A stretch of DNA of 64,000 bases from Bacillota bacterium (GTDB taxonomy: Bacteria; Bacillota_G; SHA-98; UBA4971), in contig JAAZEW010000183.1 of assembly GCA_012512055.1 (NCBI GenBank), positions 13,917 through 77,916 on the forward strand. The letters run 5' to 3'. Below are positions 34,671 through 43,063 of this stretch, piece after piece. Every line of letters begins with the position of its first letter. Positions within the stretch are counted from its first letter, which is position 1. The position numbers were made by a program, and so were the translations under genes. The notes below the pieces were generated by a model, which saw only the letters and a program-made list of their open reading frames with translations, did not search any database and was not told where the DNA came from.

Positions 34671-35018
34671 TTACACCCCCTGAGCCTTGGCCCAGGCTTC
34701 GTCTTCAGTGTTGCAAATAGGTATAATGCCTGCCAAGCCTGATAATTCAAGGGCTTTTCGCGCTTGTGGCGATGGGGCCACCACTATGACATTCCCACCA
34801 TGAGGTTTGAGCCTTTTGTATCTGCCCAGAATCACTCCTAATCCTGAGCTGTCAATGAAAGCAACATCACGCATTACAAGAAGGATGTCATTTATATCAG
34901 GATTCGCATCGAGCTGCTTTTCAACTGCGTCGCGGAAGCTCGGCGCCGTATTCAAGTCGAGCTCCCCGAAGATGCCTGCAACCAGAACACGGCCAATGAC
35001 CCTGACGTCAAGCTTCAT
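34671..35018 (-). CDS. spoIIAA: Anti-anti-sigma factor SpoIIAA
   Basis: SpoIIAA binds SpoIIAB to release SigF. The 115-residue STAS-domain protein has the phosphorylated serine in VAFIDSSGLGVILGRYK, with LVAGIFGELDLNTAPSF at the N-terminus. The ribosome binding site AGGAGGAGG is strong. A SigH-like promoter lies 35-60 bases upstream. Confidence 0.96.
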   Translation of the reverse strand: MKLDVRVIGRVLVAGIFGELDLNTAPSFRDAVEKQLDANPDINDILLVMRDVAFIDSSGLGVILGRYKRLKPHGGNVIVVAPSPQARKALELSGLAGIIPICNTEDEAWAKAQGV

Positions 35019-35053
35019 TCACAATCCTCCTCCTGTTTTCCCGTCCCATTCCT

Positions 35054-35078
35054 ATTCTCCGGACCGTTGATTAGTCCT
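35054..35078 (-). promoter_or_regulatory. Putative SigH promoter of the spoIIA operon
   Basis: Reading the minus strand, AGGACTA (-35 like, consensus AGGANNT) is followed after suitable spacing (17 bases between AGGA and GAAT) by GAGAATAG (-10 like, RGAAT). It lies between the dacF terminator and spoIIAA, the location of the SigH promoter in Bacillus. Confidence 0.55.
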
Positions 35079-35091
35079 TCCGAGGCTTGCG

Positions 35092-35117
35092 AAAAAGAAA
35101 ACAGCCCAGAGGGCTGT
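35092..35117 (-). terminator. Intrinsic terminator of dacF
   Basis: A 7-bp stem ACAGCCC/GGGCTGT with a 3-base loop (35101-35117) is followed on the transcribed strand by TTTTCTTTTTC (35090-35100 region). A clear Rho-independent terminator separating dacF from the spoIIA operon. Confidence 0.85.
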
Positions 35118-35142
35118 GGAAATAGGAGGCTTGAGACACCTG

Positions 35143-36354
35143 CTACCGGTTCATCCTGAACAATCCACGGAGCAGGTTTCGGGTGATACGAAATACAACC
35201 GTAAAGATGTTGCCGCGGCGTACTTCTTCCGCAGCTACCAGGGCAACCCTGCCTATGATTGAACCATCTTCGGCCAAGGCAAGCATTTCGCCGAGCTTCT
35301 GGCCCTTTGCCACAGGCGCGTCAACCTTATTCGCCAGCGCCGTCTTGCTTCTTACCTTATCTTCTTCTCCCCTGGGCACGACTGCAACTAACGGTTCCAA
35401 GCAAATTGCATCCACGTGATCCGCAACTCCTCGAGTGACTTCCACCGCATCAATAACCTGACCTTCTCTTGCCAGCGCAACACCGGCAAAGTGCCTGAAC
35501 CCAAAGTCGAGCAGGGCCGACGCTTCCTTGAAGCGTGTGGTCGAGTCAGCGACCTTGAGCACGACCGAGATCAACCTCAAACTGCCTTTTTTTGCAGTCG
35601 CTGCAAGACAGTAACCTGCCTCTTCAGTAAAACCCGTCTTAAGCCCGTCAACACCTTCATACGATTTTATGAGGCGGTTTGTGTTCACAAGAATGTTTTT
35701 TCCATCGCGCACATAGTCGATCCAAGTGGTAAACCATTCATGTACCTTCGGATGACGCAGCAATTCCCTGGACATAAGGGCAATATCCCTTGCAGTCGTG
35801 TAATGGTTCGGATCAGGCAAACCTGAGGCGTTGACGAAATTGGTTCCTGTCATTCCAAGTTCCTGTCCACGCTTATTCATCATGTCAACAAAGGCTTCCT
35901 CACTGCCGCCAACATGTTCTGCCACTGCGACACTGGCATCATTTGCCGAAACAATGGCAATAGACTTCATAAGGTCCTCTAGAGACATTTCCTCCCCGAC
36001 TTCCAGCCAGATTTGCGAGCCTCCCATTCTCATCGCTCTCTCACTGGTTGCCACCATATCACTGAAGCCGGCTTTGCCCTGGTCTATTTTCTCCATAACC
36101 AGGAGCATTGTCATAATCTTTGTGATACTGGCAGGAGGGAGCGGTTTCTCCGGATTCTTCTCAAAGAGAACCTTTCCTGAAGTTGACTCTATCAGCAAAG
36201 CCGACTCAGCAGTAATGGGAATACTCGGCGCAATGGAAAGCTGCTGTGCCTCTACATGCCGAGAGCCGTATCCTCCGGTGATGAGAATCACAAAAGTCAA
36301 AATGACGTTGATTCCGGCAAGGAATGTCCTTGCTACGACACTTCTCTTGCCCAC
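35143..36354 (-). CDS. dacF: D-alanyl-D-alanine carboxypeptidase (DacF type)
   Basis: This penicillin-binding protein trims the terminal D-Ala from peptidoglycan stem peptides. Motifs are SxxK in PPASITKIM, SxN in IVSANDASV and KTG in DGLKTGFTEEAG. A PBP5 C-terminal domain follows. I chose GTG at 36354 with GGGAGG 8 bases upstream; this places a signal segment at residues 9-30. The end, FRITRNLLRGLFRMNR, is an amphipathic basic anchor. Position upstream of spoIIAA is as in Bacillus dacF. Confidence 0.94.
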   Translation of the reverse strand: MGKRSVVARTFLAGINVILTFVILITGGYGSRHVEAQQLSIAPSIPITAESALLIESTSGKVLFEKNPEKPLPPASITKIMTMLLVMEKIDQGKAGFSDMVATSERAMRMGGSQIWLEVGEEMSLEDLMKSIAIVSANDASVAVAEHVGGSEEAFVDMMNKRGQELGMTGTNFVNASGLPDPNHYTTARDIALMSRELLRHPKVHEWFTTWIDYVRDGKNILVNTNRLIKSYEGVDGLKTGFTEEAGYCLAATAKKGSLRLISVVLKVADSTTRFKEASALLDFGFRHFAGVALAREGQVIDAVEVTRGVADHVDAICLEPLVAVVPRGEEDKVRSKTALANKVDAPVAKGQKLGEMLALAEDGSIIGRVALVAAEEVRRGNIFTVVFRITRNLLRGLFRMNR

Positions 36355-36414
36355 TTTTTCTTCCTCCCTGTCATACCACGCACTGGATTCACATCTGTAC
36401 ACGTACATATTCAC

Positions 36415-36441
36415 GCGGGCGGGGCGATATACCCCACCCGC
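36415..36441 (-). terminator. GC-rich hairpin between pyrimidine phosphorylase and dacF
   Basis: GCGGG-C-GGGG and CCCC-A-CCCGC pair around a 7-base loop with one mismatch. It lies after the phosphorylase stop codon and before dacF. No T-run follows, so its role is uncertain. Confidence 0.4.
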
Positions 36442-36479
36442 ATGAAAAAGCAAGCCTGACAAGGGTTAAAGCTGTTTCC

Positions 36480-37790
36480 TCAGCTCTCGATGACGTATTT
36501 GATGAGCCGGGGCACACAGGGCTTATCCTGGGATACTTCATATGATGACATCACGAGCCGGCAAGCAGGCTCAAGCGTATCCCAAGCGTTGGTATGGAGC
36601 ATTACCAAAGGTTCACCCTGCTCCACCCTGTCTCCGATTTTCTTCAGGACTATGATGCCTGCTGCAGGGTCTATTGTGTCGTCTTTCGTTCTGCGTCCGG
36701 CGCCCAGGATCATGGAAGCAACTCCAATCTTCTCTGCATCGATTTCACTTATGTAACCTGACCTGGCACTTGGAACCGCCTCCAGGCAGCTTGCGGACGG
36801 AAGAAGAATATCCGGAGCTTCAATGACCTTCACGTCACCGCCCTGAGCGGACACAAGGTCAGCAAATTTACTTAGGGCGGCACCGGTCTCTAAGGCCCTT
36901 ATCAGGTTTGGCCTGGCATCCTCAACACTTTTGGCCTTACCCCCCAGAACAAGCATGAGTGACCCCAGAGACAGGCATAGTTCTCGGAGATCTTCCGGCC
37001 CTTCGCCTCGCAGGGTACGAATGGCCTCTATGACTTCGAGAGAATTACCCACTGCGTAACCCAAAGGCTGATTCATGTCACTGACTAACGCAGCGCCCGT
37101 CTTCCCTGCCCCTCTCACGATATCCACCATCAACCGGGCCAGGCGCTTGGCGTCATCCTCAGATTTCATAAACGCTCCTCTGCCGGCCTTTACATCAAAG
37201 ACAATGGCATCTGCCCCACAAGCCAGTTTCTTACTGCATATGCTGCCTGCTATTAACGGTATGCTGTCTACCGTTGCAGTCACGTCCCGAAGCGCGTAGA
37301 GCTTCTTGTCAGCAGGGGCAATGGAGGCGGTCTGCCCGACCACGGCAATTCCCGTTCTATTCACAGCTTCCACGAATTCGTCCTTTGACAAGTCAACCCG
37401 AAACCCGGGGATAGATTCCAGTTTATCCAGGGTACCACCGGTATGGCCCAGCCCTCGGCCTGACATCTTTGCTACAGGAATCTCTAAAGAGGCCACAAGA
37501 GGCGCAAGAACCAGGGTGGTTTTGTCTCCCACTCCGCCGGTGCTATGCTTATCGACTTTCACTCCGTGAATCCCGGAAAGATCCACGGTTTCTCCGGAGT
37601 GAGCCATTGCCATTGTCAGATCACACGTTTCTCGTACGCTCATTCCCTGAAAGAATACGGCCATTAGAAAAGCGGACATTTGATAGTCGGGAATGCCGCC
37701 TTCGGTATACCGGCAAATCATAGAGGTGATTTCATCACTTGACAACTCATGGCCGCGTCGTTTCTTTAGGATAATGTCATAGGCTCTCAA
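36480..37790 (-). CDS. pdp: Pyrimidine-nucleoside phosphorylase
   Basis: The enzyme splits uridine and thymidine with phosphate in nucleoside salvage. The N-terminus MRAYDIILKKRRGHELSSDE matches the family when TTG at 37790 is used. GGAGAGGGG lies upstream and the xerD stop is 13 bases away. Motifs VDKHSTGGVGDKTTLVLAPL, SGRGLGHTGGTLDKLESIPG and the KSEDDAKRLA region are clear. The 37838 ATG would overlap xerD and is less likely. Length about 436 residues. Confidence 0.94.
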   Translation of the reverse strand: MRAYDIILKKRRGHELSSDEITSMICRYTEGGIPDYQMSAFLMAVFFQGMSVRETCDLTMAMAHSGETVDLSGIHGVKVDKHSTGGVGDKTTLVLAPLVASLEIPVAKMSGRGLGHTGGTLDKLESIPGFRVDLSKDEFVEAVNRTGIAVVGQTASIAPADKKLYALRDVTATVDSIPLIAGSICSKKLACGADAIVFDVKAGRGAFMKSEDDAKRLARLMVDIVRGAGKTGAALVSDMNQPLGYAVGNSLEVIEAIRTLRGEGPEDLRELCLSLGSLMLVLGGKAKSVEDARPNLIRALETGAALSKFADLVSAQGGDVKVIEAPDILLPSASCLEAVPSARSGYISEIDAEKIGVASMILGAGRRTKDDTIDPAAGIIVLKKIGDRVEQGEPLVMLHTNAWDTLEPACRLVMSSYEVSQDKPCVPRLIKYVIES

Positions 37791-37803
37791 GTTAACCCCT
37801 CTC

Positions 37804-38697
37804 CTATTCTCCCCCAGCCCGTGGGTGGGTTCTGTCATATATCTCTTTTAGCTTCCCTTTGGTAAGGTGAGTATATATCTCTGTAGTGGCAATATCTGAA
37901 TGCCCCAACATTTCTTGGACCGACCGCAGGTCCGCGCCGTTCTCCAAGAGATGTGTGGCAAAGCAGTGCCGGAGAATATGAGGGGTCACGTCTTTTGAAA
38001 TGCCGCATTTCCTTGCGTAACCCTTGATGATTTTCCAAAAGCCCTGTCTGGTTAGCCTCTTCCCCTTACAGTTCACAAACAGGGCCTTCTCTCTCCTGCC
38101 TTGCAACATACGTCCCCTTGCTGACCGGAGATAAGTCTCCACCCAAAGGCAAGCTACACTACCCATAGGAATAATCCTCTCTTTAGACCCTTTGCCTATG
38201 CATTTGGCATAACCCATATGAGTATCAATATCCCCCAGGTCCAGAGACACCAACTCAGACACGCGCATACCTGTAGCGTACATCGTTTCCAGCATGGCTT
38301 TGTCTCTGATGCCGGACGGGGTGTGAGTTGCCGGGGCTTCCAAAAGAGTAGTTACTTCTTGTGCACTCAGGACTTGGGGTAAGGTTTTCTCTCGCTTAGG
38401 GGAGGAGATGTTGGTTGCGGGATCCTCTTCCATCAGCCCTTCGTGGTGGGCAAAACCATAGAACCCTCGGATGGAAGAGACTGACCTTGAAATGCTGGAG
38501 TTTGCTTTTCCAAGATCTCGCATGACTTTTATGTACGACAGAATAATATCCTCACTTACATCCTCCAGGTGAATGCCGTAAGTGTCATTGATAAATTCCT
38601 CAAATTGAACGAGGTCTCTCCCATACGATTCTATCGTATTTCTGGCAAGGCCTCGTTCACAAGAGAGATATGCGAGGAACTCATCTATCCAGGTCAA
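37804..38697 (-). CDS. xerD: Tyrosine recombinase XerD
   Basis: XerD acts with XerC at dif sites to resolve chromosome dimers. The protein, about 297 residues from TTG 38697 (GGAGGGGG upstream), has an N-terminal SAM-like domain (RGLARNTIESYGRDLVQFEE) and the catalytic residues R in ATGMRVSELVSLDL, H-x-x-R in HILRHCFATHLLENGADLRS, and Y in TEIYTHLTK. The gene heads a transcript with the pyrimidine phosphorylase. It is chromosomal by context rather than part of a mobile element. Confidence 0.94.
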   Translation of the reverse strand: MTWIDEFLAYLSCERGLARNTIESYGRDLVQFEEFINDTYGIHLEDVSEDIILSYIKVMRDLGKANSSISRSVSSIRGFYGFAHHEGLMEEDPATNISSPKREKTLPQVLSAQEVTTLLEAPATHTPSGIRDKAMLETMYATGMRVSELVSLDLGDIDTHMGYAKCIGKGSKERIIPMGSVACLWVETYLRSARGRMLQGRREKALFVNCKGKRLTRQGFWKIIKGYARKCGISKDVTPHILRHCFATHLLENGADLRSVQEMLGHSDIATTEIYTHLTKGKLKEIYDRTHPRAGGE

Positions 38698-38770
38698 CGT
38701 ATCTACCCCCTCCAAATGAACACTGCACACGCAAGACGATCATAAATCCGGCCGGGAAAGCCATTAGTAT

Positions 38771-38991
38771 CTAAGTAGATCACCGCGAGACCGTTGTTCT
38801 CTCCCACATTATGTTAACGCAGTTCGCTTGAATCACAAAAACCGGTCGCCGTCTTCGGCGAAACTGGCAGCTACTGAAGAAGTTCAACGGTCCCAACCGC
38901 AAGCAATCGCCGGTTCCAGATAGTGTACGTGCCGTGCGGGGCCACCCAAGACAATCGGAAAACGAGCGAAAACTAATGAACTTATACTTGG
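38771..38991 (+). mobile_element. Composite repeat R4 (outer repeat with nested 108-bp element)
   Basis: The outer repeat begins CTAAGTAGATCACCGC (38771-38786), is interrupted by the 108-bp element at 38787-38894, and resumes with AAGCAATCGCCGG up to TATACTTGG (38991). The outer repeat is about 113 bp without the insert. It lies upstream of xerD and downstream of spoIIM. The open frames seen across it repeat those of the other copies and are not genes. Confidence 0.85.
38787..38894 (+). mobile_element. 108-bp inverted-repeat element, copy C
   Basis: Begins GAGACCGTTG and ends CAACGGTCCC. Flanks CACCGC (38781-38786) and AACCGC (38895-38900) match at five of six bases, consistent with an aged target duplication at the same site as copy B. 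Internal hairpin CGCCG-TCTT-CGGCG is intact. Confidence 0.85.
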
Positions 38992-39037
38992 GAATAGCTG
39001 TTTTTACCAGTATAGCATGACCTTCTGAGGCCTGCAA

Positions 39038-39676
39038 TTACATGTGCCTGGACACCAGTTCTATGAAAACCGGGGTTACGAAGCCTTCAACAACGGAGGC
39101 AATGCCAAGCAAGGCAAGAGCGCCCATAAGGGCAATGCAGGAAAGTAGAAACTGGGGATAGAGAGGCACTCGGCTACTCCTCAACCTATCTTCGATTACA
39201 GTTTTTGCAAATGCAAGTGAAGACTCGAATGATACAATCAATGCAGGAATAATGAATAAGTTCTGAGGGAGCACGGACACAAACGCAAGCAGCACTCCTC
39301 TGACAGCCATTTGTAAGACAAGAAATCCCACCGTAAATCCGATAATGAAGCCTCGTAAGAACATGAGAATACCGATTCCCGGAGCGCCTATCACAGAAAG
39401 GCCCAAGAGCCACCCGATAAAAATGGCCTTGAGATTGCCGTAGAAACCCTGGCGCGAGGCGGAAACAGCGGACACTTGCATTGTGTCGCCGAAGCCGCGA
39501 AAGAAGACTGTGAGATCCTGGGCCAGTGCGGACTTCTGACTTTCCGGAAGGATTCTTGCTGCCAGCGCACCGAAGGCGACCCCCATCAAGAGCATGACGA
39601 TGACAATTGAATATGTGAGCATGTGCTTCCTTATGTAGTCACTGAACACCTGAGCCGACCTTGTTCTCGCAAGCAT
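39038..39676 (-). CDS. spoIIM: Stage II sporulation protein M
   Basis: SpoIIM anchors the SpoIID-SpoIIP engulfment machine in the mother-cell membrane. The 212-residue protein has about five to six hydrophobic helices and the motifs GNLKAIFIGWLLGLSVIGAPG, in parts NLKAIFIGWL and GAPGIGILMFLRGFIIGF, and SVLPQNLFIIPALI. It begins with a soluble basic stretch. It is upstream of xerD and next to the endonuclease Q-like gene, a frequent clostridial order. Confidence 0.93.
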   Translation of the reverse strand: MLARTRSAQVFSDYIRKHMLTYSIVIVMLLMGVAFGALAARILPESQKSALAQDLTVFFRGFGDTMQVSAVSASRQGFYGNLKAIFIGWLLGLSVIGAPGIGILMFLRGFIIGFTVGFLVLQMAVRGVLLAFVSVLPQNLFIIPALIVSFESSLAFAKTVIEDRLRSSRVPLYPQFLLSCIALMGALALLGIASVVEGFVTPVFIELVSRHM

Positions 39677-39730
39677 TGCCGTCCCTCCTCAAAACCAACT
39701 CCTTTCATATGTATGTCCAATTCGCCGTCC

Positions 39731-40942
39731 TTATGCGTCGAGGTTCGGAAAACCGTTGTTTATGAGGGCTTTGCCGTAATGCCCTCCTCCGCCCGCAACA
39801 AGAGGGAGCGTTCCTTCACGCGCCTCAATGATTAGGTGAGCTGCCTTCCTTCCTACCACCTCAGCCAACTCCTCCTCCAGTGCGGTATGAAGAACCGCCA
39901 TTTCACTTCCGAACCGGGAGATCAACTTGTCTATGGATTTTGGCCCTATCCCGGGCACGAATTCCAGAGGAATCTGGTACCGGTACGGAGGCCTGTGTAC
40001 AGGGTGTTCCGGAACAGGGTAATCCTGAATATCCGCAATTCTGTCGAAAACTCCCCTTACAACAGATGTGCTATTGCACTCAGGACACCGGAGAACAGGG
40101 GGCGCCTGGTTCCGGAAGGTCCTATTACATGCAGGACAGTAGGTCCTATGGTACTTCCCAAGCTTCGGATCCAATCCATAGTTCGCAACCACGCGTCTAC
40201 CGTCTCTGCGTGCCAGCGATTTTATGGTCTCATCAAATGACGCTTTTTCCAGAAGCATGACATTGTATTCCCGCCCAATCTTCGGCAGCGAATGAGCGTC
40301 AGAATTGGAAAGAAACGTGTACTGCTTCAATTCAGATATAGTGTCAGCCAGATCCGTATCAGCGGAGAGGCCCAACTCCAGCGCAAGAAGAGAATCCAGG
40401 ATCTCATGGGGAAACGCGTCATTAAGTCTCCTTACGCAGTTTCCATAGATACTCTTATGCGGCGAAAAGGCATGGGCAGGAAAGGGGATTGCCCCTGCAT
40501 CCAATGCCATCATGTACAGATCCCTGGAAGGCATTGCGCATACCGGCGTACTGAAAAATATATTAGAGACACACCTTCTGAGGCTGCGGGAAAAGGATTT
40601 CGCCGTGTCAAGGGTCCTGAGGAGAATCAAGTGATGGGAGTGCCCTCTGTGTTCCTCCGATGTCTCTACCTCGGAAGCCAAGAGGATGACAATGCGATCT
40701 TTATATCCGATTCCGCCGCCTGGAATCTCAATCATTTCCCCTGAATCAAGAAGGTTCTCAATATCCCGGATCACTCCCGGAGCGGCTGCATCCACAATTC
40801 CGACGATATCCACGCCTTTTCGATAAAAGCATTCTTTAGCTATATTCTCAAAGGTGAGTTTCCTTGAACCAGATACTTTAATCGGACGTCCCAAGCTGTC
40901 ACAACCTATATGGACATGCAAGTCAACGTAAAACTCAGTCAA
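39731..40942 (-). CDS. Endonuclease Q-like PHP-domain protein
   Basis: The 403-residue protein has a PHP metal-binding domain (YVDLHVHIG, SNSDAHSLP) at the N-terminus, a zinc-ribbon module (YCPACNRTF...CPEC, about 272-300) and a C-terminal helix-hairpin-helix region (VPGIGPKSIDKLISRFG). This matches the group that includes archaeal endonuclease Q, which nicks DNA at deaminated bases. Activity in bacteria is inferred. The TTG start directly follows the nudF stop codon, so translation is coupled. Confidence 0.9.
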   Translation of the reverse strand: MTEFYVDLHVHIGCDSLGRPIKVSGSRKLTFENIAKECFYRKGVDIVGIVDAAAPGVIRDIENLLDSGEMIEIPGGGIGYKDRIVILLASEVETSEEHRGHSHHLILLRTLDTAKSFSRSLRRCVSNIFFSTPVCAMPSRDLYMMALDAGAIPFPAHAFSPHKSIYGNCVRRLNDAFPHEILDSLLALELGLSADTDLADTISELKQYTFLSNSDAHSLPKIGREYNVMLLEKASFDETIKSLARRDGRRVVANYGLDPKLGKYHRTYCPACNRTFRNQAPPVLRCPECNSTSVVRGVFDRIADIQDYPVPEHPVHRPPYRYQIPLEFVPGIGPKSIDKLISRFGSEMAVLHTALEEELAEVVGRKAAHLIIEAREGTLPLVAGGGGHYGKALINNGFPNLDA

Positions 40943-41488
40943 CTAGAAAAGCCCCCTCGACATGATAATTGCCAGTCCCAGAAGGGTTTTGGCGTCACGG
41001 ATTTCGCCGTCTTCTATCATTCTCTCAACAGCTTCACGCGGCAGACGATGTCTTTCTATGTTCTCATCATCGTCAGGTGGGCCGGTTCCGGGGACAAGAT
41101 CCGTCCCAATAAACAAATGTAGCATCTCACTGGAAAAACCCGGCGAAGTGTAAAATGATGCAATTCTCTCGAGGCGCCCGGCTCGATATGAAGTTTCCTC
41201 CTCAAGTTCACGCATTGCACAATCCTCCGGGCTTTCTCCGGGATCCAGTTTTCCTGCGGGGATTTCCCATAAGTTTTCACCCACTGCATATCTAAACTGC
41301 CTCACCAGTATTGCGCTCCCATCCTTGTCAATAGGTATGATACCTACACTCCCGGGATGTTCCACTACTTCCCTGGAACTCGTCCTCCCTGAAGGTAGCC
41401 TTACCTGATCCACGCGCAGGTTTATCATTTTCCCTTGATAGACCGTATTTGACTTCACTTTCGTCTCCGATAGAACACGATAATCCAA
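40943..41488 (-). CDS. nudF: ADP-ribose pyrophosphatase, NUDIX family
   Basis: NudF hydrolyses ADP-ribose to AMP and ribose 5-phosphate. The NUDIX box is GKLDPGESPEDCAMRELEEE followed by T, and the protein has the usual flanking beta strands (AILVRQFRYAVGENLWEIPA). Length of 181 residues is typical. TTG start with AGGAGGG upstream. It is read toward the endonuclease Q gene and diverges from a small plus-strand gene that may be mciZ. Confidence 0.94.
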   Translation of the reverse strand: MDYRVLSETKVKSNTVYQGKMINLRVDQVRLPSGRTSSREVVEHPGSVGIIPIDKDGSAILVRQFRYAVGENLWEIPAGKLDPGESPEDCAMRELEEETSYRAGRLERIASFYTSPGFSSEMLHLFIGTDLVPGTGPPDDDENIERHRLPREAVERMIEDGEIRDAKTLLGLAIIMSRGLF

Positions 41489-41594
41489 TATTCTTCCCTC
41501 CTACATTGTCAAATAGCAGGCGCAAGTCGGAGAAATCACCAGGTGCCAAAGTATAGTCCGGCCCGGCAATTCCTGGACATGTACCAAGATACTG

Positions 41595-41623
41595 GAATAA
41601 CATCAACTGCGTCGGCATATCAT
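41595..41623 (+). promoter_or_regulatory. Possible SigE promoter before the mciZ-like gene
   Basis: GAATAAC (41595-41601), 14 bases, then CATATCAT (41616-41623) resembles SigE -35 (ATA core) and -10 (CATACANT). A ribosome binding site GAGGGAGGG and ATG at 41653 follow. Confidence 0.4.
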
Positions 41624-41652
41624 ATACACCATAGAGGGAGGGATGTCCTCTT

Positions 41653-41982
41653 ATGGATATTGTTTTTTCAAAAGACTCGTTTCGCATCTATGGGAAGCCG
41701 GCTGAGGTGCTGGAGATTCTGGCAAGCCTGTCCCGAACTTATGCGACACTAGGTGATCTTCTCCAATCGCGCCGGCTACACACGGGCTTTTCTTTCCATA
41801 ACAAGCCGTCCTGCAAAGACACCTGCGGCTCCGGCGGCAAGAAAAAATTCCGGATCTTCCGGGACAGTCCGCCCCATTGTAGCAACATCGATTCCATCCT
41901 TTTGAAGCCTTTTGACTGCGGACATTCCGTTCTCGGTGACGATGACATATTGTTTGGCCAGGTTTTTCCCACTGAGTTGTGA
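41653..41982 (+). CDS. mciZ: MciZ-like Z-ring inhibitor candidate
   Basis: The first about 41 codons lie in the free space before the DUF3866 gene and read MDIVFSKDSFRIYGKPAEVL then EILASLSRTYATLGDLLQSR. This aligns without gaps to Bacillus MciZ around GK..E....L....RT....D, as I recall that peptide. In Bacillus mciZ is also beside nudF. MciZ blocks FtsZ assembly in the mother cell. The frame continues for 68 more codons antisense to DUF3866, so the real product may be shorter or the frame may be altered. A SigE-like promoter precedes it. Confidence 0.5.
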   Translation: MDIVFSKDSFRIYGKPAEVLEILASLSRTYATLGDLLQSRRLHTGFSFHNKPSCKDTCGSGGKKKFRIFRDSPPHCSNIDSILLKPFDCGHSVLGDDDILFGQVFPTEL

Positions 41983-42873
41983 TTTTATAAATTCCCACCG
42001 GCCCGGTAGCATCTCAGGCAAGACCACTACACAATCAACCAGCACCACCTGGGCGAGGACAGTGATTGTGTGGTGGCTTACTCCGAAATGCCTGCCGCGA
42101 AGATCAAAGAAGCTGATCCTCGGCGCGAGAATAGGAATTCCTCCCAGAGAGTGGGCTGCGTTTATCGCTATGCCTTGTTCAATGCCGGAGAACCCGTATT
42201 TTGTGCCTGTTCCCACCTGGCCCGGCCCCATAGCGACAACTACCGCGTCTGCATCAGTACACTCTTTTGCCACGCATAATGCTGAATAGACGTTTACGGA
42301 TTCCAGATCACCGCCGAACGCGTGGCCGCAAGTGATGATAGAATCTATCAGTGCCTTATCGCGCAGGTTCCGGGCTAATTTGCTGAAGGCTGCGGGTAAG
42401 GCCCCGCCGTCGGTCATTACGTAAGCAACCTTGGCTTCATTGCCTGTAGCTTCCTTAATGCCGGCGGCTACAGGAGCAACCATGCTATGCAGTTCGCAAG
42501 CGACGACTGGAATACCGTGGATTGGCTTTGGTTCTTTGAGAGCTTCATGGTATTGGCTGCCTTCCTCTTCAGCAGTTAAGCAGCATACCTGGAAGGGAGT
42601 GTATCGTGCCTTGATTATGTGCCCCGGGCCACATGCCCCGCCCAGGCTTTCCCTGCCCTCCACCCACATGACAAAATGATACCCGCCTGTTCCAAGCTTG
42701 AGTTGGACAGCATTCGTGTTTAGAATTACCCAATCTCCGGGCGCCACAGGCCCTGTGAGATCCGGATAGCATATGGCATGCGAATTTACCCCTTCACAGA
42801 CGACTTCTGTTTCCAGGACACCTGCAGAAAGTCTAGTAACTCCTGTGACTTGTCCTCGCCGTGCTCGTATCAT
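41776..42873 (-). CDS. DUF3866 family protein
   Basis: The protein of about 365 residues starts MIRARRGQVTGVTRL; I chose ATG 42873 because AGGAGG lies 8 bases upstream and the frame upstream is not conserved-looking. It has GTGGYHFVMWVEGR, HSMVAPVAAGIKEATG, MGPGQVGTGTKYGFSGIEQG and HSLGGIPILAPRISFFDLR, matching DUF3866, a family found mostly in sporulating Bacillota and Actinobacteria. Function unknown. Its C-terminal 69 codons overlap a plus-strand frame. Confidence 0.83.
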   Translation of the reverse strand: MIRARRGQVTGVTRLSAGVLETEVVCEGVNSHAICYPDLTGPVAPGDWVILNTNAVQLKLGTGGYHFVMWVEGRESLGGACGPGHIIKARYTPFQVCCLTAEEEGSQYHEALKEPKPIHGIPVVACELHSMVAPVAAGIKEATGNEAKVAYVMTDGGALPAAFSKLARNLRDKALIDSIITCGHAFGGDLESVNVYSALCVAKECTDADAVVVAMGPGQVGTGTKYGFSGIEQGIAINAAHSLGGIPILAPRISFFDLRGRHFGVSHHTITVLAQVVLVDCVVVLPEMLPGRWEFIKSQLSGKNLAKQYVIVTENGMSAVKRLQKDGIDVATMGRTVPEDPEFFLAAGAAGVFAGRLVMERKARV

Positions 42874-43063
42874 ACGGATGCCTCCTGGCCGGCCCTGCCT
42901 GACATTCAGGTTCCCGCAGGTATGGAGCCACTTAGCAGGGAAACCACATACACTGTCGTATAGTGATAAATAAGGTGGAAAGACACGCGACTGTAAACTT
43001 GTCCCGAATATGTTTCCCGCACAGGGGACATCATAGTCATTGATAATTCGAGGAGGAATATCA

